Part shown: in pieces, positions 34,431 through 43,178 of the stretch
Position numbering within the stretch: the stretch's first letter is position 1
Layout: each line of letters opens with the position of its first letter
Origin: Pseudomonas saudiphocaensis
GTDB taxonomy: Bacteria; Pseudomonadota; Gammaproteobacteria; Pseudomonadales; Pseudomonadaceae
Length of the DNA: 64,000 nt
Direction of reading: 5' to 3'
NCBI RefSeq assembly: GCF_000756775.1
Contig: NZ_CCSF01000001.1
Span: forward strand, 1,426,001 to 1,490,000
Notes under the pieces: model-generated
Seen by the model: the letters and a program-made list of their open reading frames with translations, nothing else
What the model was told of the DNA's origin: nothing
Databases searched by the model: none
Position numbers and translations under genes: made by a program

Positions 34431-35079
34431 CCAGACGCAACCGCTCACTGATCGCGCTGGCGCTGGCATCGCTACTTAAGGCGTGATCGTATTGCAGCGT
34501 CGCCGGCGTGCCGGCCATGTACCAGAGACGATTGGCCAGGTCGTCGGCATCTCGGGCATCGTGGGTTACGCAGATCATTGCCATCTGTGGCTGGGCATCG
34601 AGCAACTGTGCAATCAGCGCGCGTAATTCGGCGGCCCGGTCGGGGTCCAGCGAGGCGAACGGCTCGTCCAGCAACAGCAGCTGTGGCTTTATCGCCAGGC
34701 AGCGCGCCAAGGCTGCACGGCGGGCCATACCCAGCGATAGCTGATCCGGCAACCGGTCACCGGCTCCGGCCAGCCCGACCTGCTCCAGCAGCCGTTCGAT
34801 ATCAGCCGGCGCCGCACCCACCAGCGCCAGGTTCTGCCGCAGCGTGCGCCAGGGCAACAGACGATGCTCCTGGAACAGATAGCCGATGCGCAGACCCTCC
34901 TCCGCCCAGACCATCGGGCTCAGCCGTGGATCAAGTCCGGCGATGGCATTGAGCAGCGTGGTCTTGCCCACTCCCGATGGGCCCAGCAGGCAGATACGAT
35001 CGCCTTCCGCCACCGTAGTCGCGACCCGGCCGATGACCGGATGGCCGACGACCACGCCGTCCAGACACAACTCAAGCAT
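34420..35079 (-). CDS. ABC transporter ATP-binding protein (NitT/TauT type)
   Basis: This 219-residue ATPase has Walker A GPSGVGKT (33-40), the Q-loop in YLFQEHRLLPWRT, a signature LSLGMARR where the usual LSGGM has Leu for the first Gly, Walker B LLLLDEPFASLD, and the H-loop CVTHD. It powers import by the permease encoded upstream, whose end it overlaps by 8 nt. The subfamily serves nitrate, sulfonates, taurine and thiamine-like precursors; the ligand is not evident. A REP-like sequence overlaps its stop codon. Confidence 0.9.
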   Translation of the reverse strand: MLELCLDGVVVGHPVIGRVATTVAEGDRICLLGPSGVGKTTLLNAIAGLDPRLSPMVWAEEGLRIGYLFQEHRLLPWRTLRQNLALVGAAPADIERLLEQVGLAGAGDRLPDQLSLGMARRAALARCLAIKPQLLLLDEPFASLDPDRAAELRALIAQLLDAQPQMAMICVTHDARDADDLANRLWYMAGTPATLQYDHALSSDASASAISERLRLGVL

Positions 35080-35833
35080 GGGGCGTACCTGCTTCGCGCC
35101 AGGCGGATGCTCGCCGGTCCAACGGTTGCAGCAGTACCAGCTCGATCAGTTGCACCACCGCAATAAAGGCCAGGCTGTAGGCCAGAATGCTCGCCACATC
35201 GAACACCTGAAAGGCCATATGCAGCTGAAAGCCGATGCCATCGGAGCGTCCGAGCAACTCCACCACCAGAACGATCTTCCAGATCAGCGCCAGCCCGCCT
35301 CGGGTCGCCGCCATAAAGTAAGGAAAGAGTTGCGGCAGCCAGACATGAACAAGCCGCTGGTTATGACTGAAGCGGTACACATGCGCCATTTGCTCCAACC
35401 GGGGATCCAGGCTACGCGCGCCTTCGCGCAGCGTTACGGCGACGTTGGGCACCTTGTTGATCACCACCGCCAGCACCGCCGCCACTTCCACCAGGCCAAA
35501 CCAGACATAGAGCAGAATGATGGTCACCAGCGCCGGTAGGTTGAGAAACAGCACCAGCAACGGGTCGAGCAAGGCGTTGGTCAGCCGCGAACGACCCATC
35601 CAGATGCCGATCAATGCGCCCAACAGCATGGCCAGGACGAAGGCGAAGATCACCCGCCGCAGGGTGACCCCAAGGTGATGCAGCAGAGCACCGCTCTGCA
35701 GCGCCTGCCAGAAGGTATCCAGCACCACCAGGGGCGAGGGCAGCAACGGCGTCTGTGCAAGAAGTGCAACCACCGCCCACAGCGACACGGCCAGCGGCAG
35801 CGCGATCCAGCAGGCCCAGCGTGGCGAAGTCAC
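35072..35833 (-). CDS. ABC transporter permease (NitT/TauT type)
   Basis: The 253-residue inner-membrane protein has about six hydrophobic segments and the EAA-type loop in VTLREGARSLDPRLEQMAHVYRFSHNQRLVHVWLPQLFPYFMAATRGGLALIWK near residues 130-185, characteristic of SsuC/TauC permeases. It starts with GTG at 35833, overlapping the stop of the binding-protein gene by 4 nt (GTGA), so translation is coupled. It forms the channel of the importer with the flanking ATPase and binding protein. Confidence 0.9.
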   Translation of the reverse strand: MTSPRWACWIALPLAVSLWAVVALLAQTPLLPSPLVVLDTFWQALQSGALLHHLGVTLRRVIFAFVLAMLLGALIGIWMGRSRLTNALLDPLLVLFLNLPALVTIILLYVWFGLVEVAAVLAVVINKVPNVAVTLREGARSLDPRLEQMAHVYRFSHNQRLVHVWLPQLFPYFMAATRGGLALIWKIVLVVELLGRSDGIGFQLHMAFQVFDVASILAYSLAFIAVVQLIELVLLQPLDRRASAWREAGTPHA

Positions 35834-36849
35834 TGCCCTACCCGGAACAGTTCAGCCGACATCAGCTTCTGCGGATCCGCGCCAACGAGCTTGAGCAATT
35901 GCTGCAGATGACCGATGCGCGTTTCATCCAGAGGCGGCGGAATGCCTTCGATAAAGCTGTCTCGCAGCGCGTCGAACACAGCCTCATCCTCGGCCCGCAT
36001 CAACGGCCTTATGGCTTGCCAGTGAGCAGGCTCTTGCGCCAGTTGCGTTTTGGTCTGGCGCAGTGCGAGCTGGAAGCGCCCCAGCAGATCCTCATTGCGA
36101 GACGCCCAGGTTTCGGCAAACAGATAGCCCAGTACCGGCAGTTGCGCCTCCAGCCCCAGCGACTTGAGCAGATCCTCCAGGGCGAACGCCGTACGCACAC
36201 CGCCTTCGCCCCGCATGCGCGCCGAGAACTGCCAGAAGGTCAACAGTGCGTCCGCCTGCCCCCGGCGCAGTGCCTGGCTCAGCAGCGGCGGCGCCGCATA
36301 CTGCACCTGCGCTTCGCGGGAAAGGTCGATTCCCTGGCGGCTGGCCGCCTGCTGCAGCAACTGCCAGCCAAGCCCATCCGGCCCGCCAGCCACGCCAATG
36401 CGCTTGCCGCGCAGGTCCGCCAGCGTGCGGATGGCACTGTCCTCGGCTACCAGAACTTCGCCGATCTGCGAAGAAAAAGGAACGTAGCGATAAGCCGTTC
36501 CCGCCTCGTAGCGGGCCTGGGCCCAGAGCAGGTCACTCACCGCACCTTCGACGCTGCCACTGGAAACCGCCAGGCGCGAGGCCGGCAGGTCCGCCACCAG
36601 TTGCACCTTCAGCTCAAATCCATTGCTCCGGTCGAGACCCTGGCGCTTGAGGTGGTCCAGCTCCCAGTGCGCAGTGCCGAACTGCAGCGCGCTGAGCGTG
36701 AGGACCGGCAACGTTTCCTTCCCTTCAGCAGCGGCGGAGGTGGCGACCAGGGGTGACAGGCACGCCAGCAGAACCAGCGCGCAGGTACGTTGCAAGCCAT
36801 GGGAAATCGGACTGAAAAGGCCGGTGAGGTAAGACAATAAAGGCATCAT
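35830..36849 (-). CDS. ABC transporter substrate-binding protein (NitT/TauT/SsuA-like)
   Basis: The 339-residue periplasmic protein has a signal peptide ending VATSAAA near residue 41. A type II binding-protein fold follows: TLSALQFGTAHWELDHLKRQGLD, LAVSSGSVEGAVSDLLWAQARY, VAEDSAIRTLADLRGKRIGVAGGPDGLGWQLL, then ADALLTFWQF and YLFAETWASRNEDLL. It delivers an unknown small ligand to the permease. Two ATGs lie in tandem (36849 and 36846); the second is better spaced from GCAGG. It is the first gene of the three-gene operon. No adjacent enzyme gene hints at the ligand. Confidence 0.88.
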   Translation of the reverse strand: MMPLLSYLTGLFSPISHGLQRTCALVLLACLSPLVATSAAAEGKETLPVLTLSALQFGTAHWELDHLKRQGLDRSNGFELKVQLVADLPASRLAVSSGSVEGAVSDLLWAQARYEAGTAYRYVPFSSQIGEVLVAEDSAIRTLADLRGKRIGVAGGPDGLGWQLLQQAASRQGIDLSREAQVQYAAPPLLSQALRRGQADALLTFWQFSARMRGEGGVRTAFALEDLLKSLGLEAQLPVLGYLFAETWASRNEDLLGRFQLALRQTKTQLAQEPAHWQAIRPLMRAEDEAVFDALRDSFIEGIPPPLDETRIGHLQQLLKLVGADPQKLMSAELFRVGQ

Positions 36850-36960
36850 GCCTGCAGGTTACGAAGCACCCGAGCCGGCACGAATAATACTTTGGTGCTT
36901 CTTCGCTGCTGCGTTGGTCGGGCCCGCTGCCGCTGGCGCCGTCAGAGCATTGGAGAGTGG

Positions 36961-37020
36961 GAGCGGGCCATGCCCGCGAAATGCGAGTTGTGAAGCTATT
37001 TTCGCGGGCGTGGCCCGCTC
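36961..37020. repeat. REP inverted pair (20-bp arms)
   Basis: GAGCGGGCCATGCCCGCGAA (36961-36980) and TTCGCGGGCGTGGCCCGCTC (37001-37020) are reverse complements except at one position, 20 nt apart, a complete REP doublet. Confidence 0.8.
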
Positions 37021-37041
37021 CTACATAAAACTGAAGGGCAG

Positions 37042-37467
37042 TCAGTCCTCCACCGGAACGATATCGAAACCGATGCGATTATCGACGACCACCCGGTACT
37101 CCAAGGTCTTGCCCGCCTCGACTTGCGCAAGCTTCTCGCGGCGCAGGCGGAGCTTGCTGCACAGCGTATCGTCCAGCGGGTCGACGCCGATGCTGACTAT
37201 TCGCGCCCCGCTCGGGACCTGAAAGCGAACCACCTCGCCCACATGGATCCGCGCAGCCAGCTCGCGGTCGATCATCACCGCGATATAACAACCGCCGCCA
37301 CGCAAGCCGAAGTCTCGGGTGACCACCACTTCGCCGGCATTTTCCAGAGGCTCCTGATAGGCCAGCACCCGCTCTGCCGGGATCGGTTTGATCTCGTCCG
37401 GATCAGGCTGCCAGGAAGAACAGGCGGTCAACGACAGCACGGCAGTCAGGGCAACGATCAGGCGCAT
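37042..37467 (-). CDS. Small lipoprotein of unknown function
   Basis: The 141-residue protein begins MRLIVALTAVLSLTACSSW, with lipobox LTAC, so it is a lipid-anchored periplasmic or outer-membrane protein. The mature part is a small beta-rich domain: GEVVVTRDFGLRGGGCYIAVMIDRELAARIHVGEVVRFQVPSGARIVSIG and then LRLRREKLAQVEAGKTLEYRVVVDN, with a second Cys in CSKL. Homologues in pseudomonads are, to my knowledge, uncharacterised. It lies alone between a REP doublet and a gene-free 200-nt stretch. Confidence 0.75.
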   Translation of the reverse strand: MRLIVALTAVLSLTACSSWQPDPDEIKPIPAERVLAYQEPLENAGEVVVTRDFGLRGGGCYIAVMIDRELAARIHVGEVVRFQVPSGARIVSIGVDPLDDTLCSKLRLRREKLAQVEAGKTLEYRVVVDNRIGFDIVPVED

Positions 37468-37673
37468 GGCAGTTCCTTGGCAATGAAACGCCGGTCATCC
37501 GGCACGGCAATATGACAGCAATTGCTAACGAGAATGCCAGACAACCGTGCGATTGCCAGCGAGCGCTTTCAAACTGGCAAGCCTCCCATGCCGCACCCGC
37601 CAAAGCCGGTTGACTCGCGGGTCTGCCCTGTAAAGATGACTGCCGGCGCGCTATCGCGATTCAGAACTGACCT

Positions 37674-37871
37674 CTAGCCCGGCCCCGCCGAGCCGTCGCT
37701 ACCCTGAATATCCGGATCGTCCGGCAACACTTCCGGTTTGCCATCGTCCCCAGGTCGCACCTGCTCGTCGAAATCAGGGTCCTCACCGGGGTTCTTCTCG
37801 CCCGCATCGGTCATCGTTACATCGACTTCATCGGCAGCGGACGGCTCGGTAGCTTTTTGGTTTGTACTCAT
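37674..37871 (-). CDS. Small acidic, Asp/Pro-rich hypothetical protein (65 aa)
   Basis: The protein is very acidic and predicted disordered (DAGEKNPGEDPDFDEQVRPGD, LPDDPDIQGSDGS), with no signal or hydrophobic segment. GCGAGG lies upstream of the ATG at 37871, favouring this start over one 24 nt upstream. Small disordered proteins of this kind are common in pseudomonads and their role is unknown. Coding status is likely but not certain. Confidence 0.55.
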   Translation of the reverse strand: MSTNQKATEPSAADEVDVTMTDAGEKNPGEDPDFDEQVRPGDDGKPEVLPDDPDIQGSDGSAGPG

Positions 37872-37993
37872 AGCGGCCTCGCAACGCTCGTTCATGGACT
37901 GTTGAACTTGGAGGCCGCTCCAGCAGACGACGTTCGCGGCAGCGGCTGCCGATGGTCCGAATCTGATTTGCTCGAATCTCTTGCGCGCCGCAA

Positions 37994-38437
37994 TCAGGAT
38001 GAAGCGGCGATCCGTTGCACCAAGCGCTGCTGCAGTTTTTCCAACTCGTCGTGGTCCGCTGCTTTCGCCGCGTGCACGCCCAGGCCCTGCCCCGCATAAC
38101 GCGGCACGATATGCATGTGGATATGGAACACCGTCTGCCCCGCCGGCGCGCCGTTGAACTGCGCCACCTGCACGCCCTCCGGCTGCAGCTCATCGACGAT
38201 CACCCGAGTGAGCTGCTGCACCACCCGCATCACCTTGCACAGCGCCTCGGTGTCCACGTCGAGCAGGTTGCAGGCGGCCGAACGCTTGGGGATCACCAGC
38301 GTATGCCCGAAGGATTGCGGGAACAGGTCGAGGAAGGCGAGCACATCCTCGTCCTCGTAGAGCTTGTAGCAAGGGGCTTCGCCGCGAATGATCTTGGCGA
38401 AGATGTTCTGTGGATCGTAGGGCGTGGTCAGGCTCAT
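37994..38437 (-). CDS. HIT-family nucleotide hydrolase
   Basis: The 147-residue protein has the complete HIT domain: NIFAKIIRGEAPCYKLYEDEDVLAFLDLFPQSFGHTLVIPK and the histidine triad HIHMHIVPR (His105, His107, His109), which attacks the alpha-phosphate of AMP-lysine or AMP-amine type substrates. A shorter start, at 38437, is chosen since the upstream extension overlaps the divergent MOSC gene and lacks the domain's usual beginning. It diverges from the MOSC gene with 118 nt between starts. The physiological substrate is unknown. Confidence 0.9.
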   Translation of the reverse strand: MSLTTPYDPQNIFAKIIRGEAPCYKLYEDEDVLAFLDLFPQSFGHTLVIPKRSAACNLLDVDTEALCKVMRVVQQLTRVIVDELQPEGVQVAQFNGAPAGQTVFHIHMHIVPRYAGQGLGVHAAKAADHDELEKLQQRLVQRIAASS

Positions 38438-38555
38438 CGAAGGCTCCGTCATCGGTTTATCCAGCCGGAACCATATACGCTCCAGAGCGGATTCGACAGG
38501 AGTCAGCTCGAGACGATGGGGCATAATCGCAGGCTGCATGGCACGGGAGCGTGGG

Positions 38556-39251
38556 ATGAAACTGGCAAGAATCGAGCAAGTGTTGACGGGCAAGGCCGTG
38601 CCCTACACCCGGCCAGGCAGCTTCAGCGCCATCGCCAAGCAGCCGGTCGCGGGCCCCGTCCAGGTCGACGTCGAAGGGCTGCAGGGCGACGAACAGGGTG
38701 ACCCTAAAGTGCATGGCGGCGTGAACAAGGCGGTGCACCACTACGCCTACGAGCACTACGCGCGCTGGCGCCAGCAGCTGGGCGATCTGCCGCTGCTGAA
38801 GCAGCCAGGCGCCTTCGGCGAGAACATCAGCACCCGGGGCTTGAGCGAGGCGGACCTGTGTCTTGGCGACATCCTGCGCTGCGGCGACGCTCGCCTGGAA
38901 ATCGTCCAGACCCGGCAGCCCTGCTGGAAGCTCAACGACCGTTTCGGCGTGGCGGACATGGCGCTGCGCGTGCAGCAGAGCGGCATGACCGGCTGGTACT
39001 ACCGGGTACTGGAACCCGGCACGCTCGAGGCCGGGCAGATGCTTACGCTGGAACACCGGCCATTCCCACGCTGGTCCCTGACCCGGGTGCTGGAGGTGCT
39101 GTATCAGCGCACCCTGGATCACACGGCGCTGCAGGAACTGAGCGAACTGCCGCTGGTGCCGTCCTGGCGCAAGCTGGTGGACCGGCGCCTGCAACAGGGC
39201 ACAGTGGAAGACTGGAGCAAGCGCTTGTACGGCGCCCAGCCGGAAAACTGA
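38556..39251 (+). CDS. MOSC domain protein (YiiM-like)
   Basis: The 231-residue protein has the MOSC and 3-alpha domains as in YiiM: GPVQVDVEGLQGDEQGDPKVHGGVNKAVHHYAYEHYARW near 33-71, GAFGENISTRGLSEADLCLGDILRCGDARLEIVQTRQPCWKLNDRFG near 85-131 with the conserved cysteine that binds molybdenum cofactor, then WYYRVLEPGTLEAGQ. YiiM reduces N-hydroxylated purines using the cofactor; this protein probably has a similar detoxifying role. GGGAGCG stands before the ATG at 38556. Confidence 0.9.
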   Translation: MKLARIEQVLTGKAVPYTRPGSFSAIAKQPVAGPVQVDVEGLQGDEQGDPKVHGGVNKAVHHYAYEHYARWRQQLGDLPLLKQPGAFGENISTRGLSEADLCLGDILRCGDARLEIVQTRQPCWKLNDRFGVADMALRVQQSGMTGWYYRVLEPGTLEAGQMLTLEHRPFPRWSLTRVLEVLYQRTLDHTALQELSELPLVPSWRKLVDRRLQQGTVEDWSKRLYGAQPEN

Positions 39252-39340
39252 CCGCCAATCCGCTGAAATAGACGGGCGGAACATGCGTGCCTGTCGGACC
39301 TCTCATTGTTCGATAACCACAAAAAACGAACGAGGCCCTC

Positions 39341-40588
39341 ATGCACGCTCGACGCACTTCCCTCGCCGCCGCCCTCGCGCTCGGCTTGTTCGCCCTTCCC
39401 ACCTTCGCTGCCGAGCTTCAGCCCAATGAACTGCTCAAACAGGCTGAAACGGAGCAGCAGGCCTACCTCGAAACCCTGAAATCCCTGGTGGCGGTCGATA
39501 CCGGCACGGGCCTGGAACAAGGGCTCGCCACCGTTAGCCAGATGCTGGTCGAACGCCTCAAGGCGCTGGGTGCCGAAGTCACGACCACCCCGGCGACGCC
39601 CTCGGCGGGCGACAATATCGTCGGCACGCTGAAAGGCAGCGGCACTGCCAACTTCCTGCTGATGGTCCACTACGACACCGTCTTCGGCGAAGGCACCGCC
39701 GCCAAGCGGCCGTTCCGCACCGATGACAACCGCGCCTACGGCCCGGGCGTGGCCGATGCCAAGGGCGGCGTGGCGATGATCCTGCATGCGATCAAGCTCC
39801 TGCAGGACCAGAAGTTCGAGGATTTCGGCACCCTCACCGTGCTGTTCAACCCCGACGAGGAAATGGGCTCGGCCGGCTCGAAGAAGATCATCGCCGAGCT
39901 CGCCCGCAAGCACGACTATGTCTTTTCCTACGAGCCGCCAGACAAGGATGCCGTGACCATCGCCACCAACGGCATCAATGGCGTGATGCTCGAGGTGAAG
40001 GGCAAGTCCTCCCACGCCGGTTCCGCCCCGGAAGACGGCCGCAACGCGGTGATGGAGCTGTCGCATCAACTGGTACAGCTCAAGGACCTGGGTGATGCGG
40101 ACAAGGGGACCACGGTGAACTGGACCATGATCAAGGGCGGCGAGAAGCGCAACATCATCCCCAACAGCGCCACTGCCGAAGCCGACATGCGCTACTCGGA
40201 CCTCACCGAGACCGACCGGGTGCTGGCCGATGCCCAGCGCATCATCAAGGACAAGCTGATCGACGACACCACGGTGCAGGTGCGCATCGACAAGGGCCGT
40301 CCGCCGCTGGCTAAGAACGCCGGTTCGGACCGGCTGGCCGAGACGGCGCAGAAGCTCTATGGAGAAATTGGCAAGACCATCGAACCCATCGCCATGCGCT
40401 TCGGCACCGATGCCGGCTACGCCTATGTGCCCGACAGCGACAAGCCGGCCGTACTGGAAACCATGGGTGTGGTGGGCGCTGGCCTCCATGCCGATGACGA
40501 GTACATCGAACTGTCGAGCATAGCGCCGCGGCTATACCTGACGGTGGCGATGATCAAGACGCTGTCCGCCGAACACCAGGCCCGCTAG
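39341..40588 (+). CDS. Carboxypeptidase G2-like M20 peptidase (glutamate carboxypeptidase), exported
   Basis: The 415-residue protein has a signal peptide (ALALGLFALPTFA) and an M20 zinc peptidase fold closely resembling Pseudomonas carboxypeptidase G2. Metal ligands are visible in MVHYDTV (His), GPGVADAKGG (bridging Asp), NPDEEMGS (catalytic and ligand Glu), FSYEPPD and GLHADDEY. The dimerisation domain lies about 215-325 (SHAGSAPEDGRNAV). The reference enzyme removes C-terminal glutamate from folates and similar conjugates in the periplasm. GAGG precedes the ATG. It converges on gntP through a shared hairpin. Confidence 0.9.
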   Translation: MHARRTSLAAALALGLFALPTFAAELQPNELLKQAETEQQAYLETLKSLVAVDTGTGLEQGLATVSQMLVERLKALGAEVTTTPATPSAGDNIVGTLKGSGTANFLLMVHYDTVFGEGTAAKRPFRTDDNRAYGPGVADAKGGVAMILHAIKLLQDQKFEDFGTLTVLFNPDEEMGSAGSKKIIAELARKHDYVFSYEPPDKDAVTIATNGINGVMLEVKGKSSHAGSAPEDGRNAVMELSHQLVQLKDLGDADKGTTVNWTMIKGGEKRNIIPNSATAEADMRYSDLTETDRVLADAQRIIKDKLIDDTTVQVRIDKGRPPLAKNAGSDRLAETAQKLYGEIGKTIEPIAMRFGTDAGYAYVPDSDKPAVLETMGVVGAGLHADDEYIELSSIAPRLYLTVAMIKTLSAEHQAR

Positions 40589-40596
40589 CTGGCACC

Positions 40597-40629
40597 GCGC
40601 CTCACACCGGGTCCGCCGGTGTGAGGCGC
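40597..40629. terminator. Shared terminator hairpin between convergent genes
   Basis: A perfect 14-bp GC-rich stem, GCGCCTCACACCGG and CCGGTGTGAGGCGC, with a 5-nt loop lies between the carboxypeptidase stop and the gntP stop. There is no T-run, so termination may be bidirectional and partly factor-dependent. Confidence 0.65.
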
Positions 40630-40636
40630 AGGGTCC

Positions 40637-42004
40637 TCAGAGCAATACCAGGCTCAGCAGCCAGATCAGGATCATCGCGACCACACCCTGGATCAGCGTC
40701 GCCACGGTTTGTGCGCGGTAGGCCGTGGAAACCTTCATGCGGCTGAACTGCGAGACCACCCAGAAGAAGCTGTCGTTGGCATGGGACACCGTCATGCCGC
40801 CGGCGCCGATGGCCATCACCGTCAATACCCGGCCCATTTCGCTGTCCAGTCCCAGGCTGCCCAGCAGCGGTGCGACCATCGCTGAAGTCGTCACCAGCGC
40901 CACGGTGGTGGAGCCCTGCGCCGTCTTCAGCGCGGCGGAAACGATAAAGGGCATGAACAGGCCGATGCCCAGCGCCGACAGGCTCTGTCCCAGGTAATCG
41001 CCCAGCGGCGTGATCTTCAGCATCGCGCCGAAGGCACCGCCGGCACCGGTGATCAGCAGTATGGGCGCCGCCGAGACGATGCCCGCGGCCACCTGGTCGT
41101 GGAATTGCTGGCGCTTGTCCTCGCCCTTGAGCAGCGTGCAGGCGAAGCCCAAGCCAATCAGCAAGGCCGCCACCGGCTGGCCGAGAAAGCTCAGCACCGA
41201 AAACACCACACCCTCGCCCAGCGGCTTGCCCGGCAGCGCGACAACCGAGCCGATGCAGATCAGCGCAATGGGCACGAAGATCGGCGCGAACGCCTGCCAG
41301 GCCGTAGGCAGCGTGCCATAGCGGGCGCGCAAGGTTTCGAAATCCACGTCTTCGGCGAGCAGCTCGCTGGGGGCTTCGTCCAGCAACGCGCGATCATCCT
41401 GCTTGAGGAAGCGATTGGCCCAGAGCATCCCGGCCAGCGCCGCCACGGCCGATACCAGCAGGCCGACGGCGATCACCAGCCCCAGCGACCCCTCCAGCCC
41501 CAGGTTGCCCGCCGCCGCAATCGGCCCGGGGGTCGGCGGCACGAAGGTATGGGTGGCATACAAGCCGGTGGCCAGCGCCACGCTCATGGCCACGACCGAG
41601 ACTTTCATCCGCGCCGCCAGGGCGTTCTTCAGCGAATTGAGAATGACGTAGCCCGAATCGCAGAACACCGGGATCGACACCAGGTAGCCGATGATCGACA
41701 ACGTCAGGGTCGGGAAGCGCTCGCCCAGCAGCCGGATCACACTTTCGGCCATGGTGATCGCCGCGCCGGAGCGTTCAAGGATCACCCCGATGATGGTACC
41801 CAGCGCGATAACGATGCCGATGTAGCCAAGAATCCCACCGAAGCCCGACGCCACCGTCTTGAGGATTTCACCGACCGGCACCTGATAGGCGAAGCCCGCC
41901 AGGATTGCCGCCGCAAGCAGCGCGAGAAAAGGATGAAGCTTCCAACTCACCGTTGAATAAACGATGAACGCAATCAGCACCAGCAGTATGAGCACCAGCC
42001 ACAT
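40637..42004 (-). CDS. GntP-family gluconate/organic acid:H+ symporter
   Basis: This 455-residue permease has 12-14 hydrophobic segments and the GntP signatures: SWKLHPFLALLAAAILAGFAYQVP, IVIALGTIIGVILERSGAA, FCDSGYVILNSLKNALA and HTFVPPTPGPIAAAGNLG, and near the C-terminus GGMTVSHANDSFFWVVSQFSRMK. It imports gluconate or a related hydroxy acid with protons. GAGGGG precedes the ATG at 42004. No kinase or regulator gene is adjacent, so the substrate is uncertain. Confidence 0.92.
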   Translation of the reverse strand: MWLVLILLVLIAFIVYSTVSWKLHPFLALLAAAILAGFAYQVPVGEILKTVASGFGGILGYIGIVIALGTIIGVILERSGAAITMAESVIRLLGERFPTLTLSIIGYLVSIPVFCDSGYVILNSLKNALAARMKVSVVAMSVALATGLYATHTFVPPTPGPIAAAGNLGLEGSLGLVIAVGLLVSAVAALAGMLWANRFLKQDDRALLDEAPSELLAEDVDFETLRARYGTLPTAWQAFAPIFVPIALICIGSVVALPGKPLGEGVVFSVLSFLGQPVAALLIGLGFACTLLKGEDKRQQFHDQVAAGIVSAAPILLITGAGGAFGAMLKITPLGDYLGQSLSALGIGLFMPFIVSAALKTAQGSTTVALVTTSAMVAPLLGSLGLDSEMGRVLTVMAIGAGGMTVSHANDSFFWVVSQFSRMKVSTAYRAQTVATLIQGVVAMILIWLLSLVLL

Positions 42005-42250
42005 AGTGAACCCCTCGACTCATTGATCGGACGTCAGGACTGGCCATGGCGCCGGCTGGCGACATGCAGCGTGCCCTGCCTCGCCTTGAGCATAGTGCAG
42101 CTTTACCTCGCGTTCGGCCCAAGGCCCGGCCGTCCCGCCGACCTGCACAAAAAACATCTTCCGCCCTGTCGATCCGTTGCCCGTCCGTTCGACCAGTGAT
42201 CAGAGCCGGCGACATTCTTCGCCTAGGCTTTTCAGTCTGGAGGATTCGAT

Positions 42251-42670
42251 ATGCGTTTTATCGTGATGATCAAGGCCACCCCTCAAAGCGAGGCCGGAGA
42301 AATGCCCAGTGAAGCGGTGCTGACCGCCATGGGCCAGTACAACGAGGAACTGGTCGAGGCCGGCGTGATGCTGGGCGGCGAGGGCCTGCATCCCAGTAGC
42401 AAGGGTGCGCGCGTCAGGTTTGCCGGCGGCCAATGCACGGTTGTCGATGGCCCGTTCAGCGAGACCAATGAGCTGATTGCCGGTTTCTGGCTGTTACAGA
42501 CGGAGTCACTGCAGCAGGCCATCGACTGGGTAAAGCGCTGCCCTGCATCGGCCATCGGTGATTCTGAAATGGAAATCCGTCAGTTGTTCGAAACAGAAGA
42601 CTTCGGCGCCGAGCTCACCCCGGAACTACGCGAGCAGGAACAGCGCCTGCGCGCGCAACTTACCCGTTGA
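42251..42670 (+). CDS. YCII-related (DGPF) protein
   Basis: The 139-residue protein shows the YCII/DGPF fold: MRFIVMIKATPQSEAGEMPS, a middle segment LGGEGLHPSSKGARVRFAGGQCTVVDGPFSETNELIAGFWLLQ with the DGPF motif, and WVKRCPA. Such proteins occur alone or next to ECF sigma factors and VOC proteins; an enzymatic role is suspected from a conserved His/Asp pair in the family. GGAGGA stands before the ATG. A VOC gene follows by 12 nt. Confidence 0.88.
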   Translation: MRFIVMIKATPQSEAGEMPSEAVLTAMGQYNEELVEAGVMLGGEGLHPSSKGARVRFAGGQCTVVDGPFSETNELIAGFWLLQTESLQQAIDWVKRCPASAIGDSEMEIRQLFETEDFGAELTPELREQEQRLRAQLTR

Positions 42671-42682
42671 AGGAGAACGACC

Positions 42683-43105
42683 ATGAAGATTTCCACCTAC
42701 CTCACCTTCGATGGCCAGGCCCGTGAGGCCTTCGCTTTCTACCAGCAGGTGCTGGGCGGCGAGCTGGCGACAATGACTTTCGCCGACTCGCCGGACGCCG
42801 AGCAGTTCCCCGCCGAACACCGCGACCGCATCATGCACGCATGCCTGACATTGGGCGAACAGTGCCTGATGGCATCCGACACCTTGCCCGGCGATGTTTG
42901 CGGCGGCGGGCCCTATGAAGGCATCAAGGGCTGCTCGATCTGCCTGCACCCGGAGAGCGTTGTCGAAGGCGAACGCCTGTTCAATGGACTGTCCGAGGGC
43001 GGACAGATGGTGATGCCGATGGAGAAAACCTTCTGGGCCGAGCGCTTCGGCATGTTTACCGACCGCTTCGGTGTGTCCTGGATGGTCAACTGCATGCAGC
43101 CGTGA
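42683..43105 (+). CDS. VOC (PhnB-like, 3-demethylubiquinone methyltransferase-like fold) protein
   Basis: The 140-residue protein has paired beta-alpha-beta-beta-beta modules of the PhnB/YjdN group: [33 protein letters not shown], then [26 protein letters not shown] and [25 protein letters not shown] proteins bind metals and act as glyoxalases, dioxygenases or resistance proteins; this subgroup has no established reaction. AAGGAG is 7 nt before the ATG. It is cotranscribed with the YCII-related gene. Confidence 0.88.
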   Translation: MKISTYLTFDGQAREAFAFYQQVLGGELATMTFADSPDAEQFPAEHRDRIMHACLTLGEQCLMASDTLPGDVCGGGPYEGIKGCSICLHPESVVEGERLFNGLSEGGQMVMPMEKTFWAERFGMFTDRFGVSWMVNCMQP

Positions 43106-43178
43106 GAACCAGCAGGTCCATACCCGGTGTCGAATGCCGTGCGCCATACTGGCGCGACAACGACACTGGAGCGAAAGC

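Noticed and set aside
39119-40489. A 456-codon minus-strand frame opposite the carboxypeptidase gene
   Set aside because: It is antisense to a clear M20 peptidase, has a His/Val/Gly-rich translation typical of reverse-strand GC-rich genes, and no RBS.
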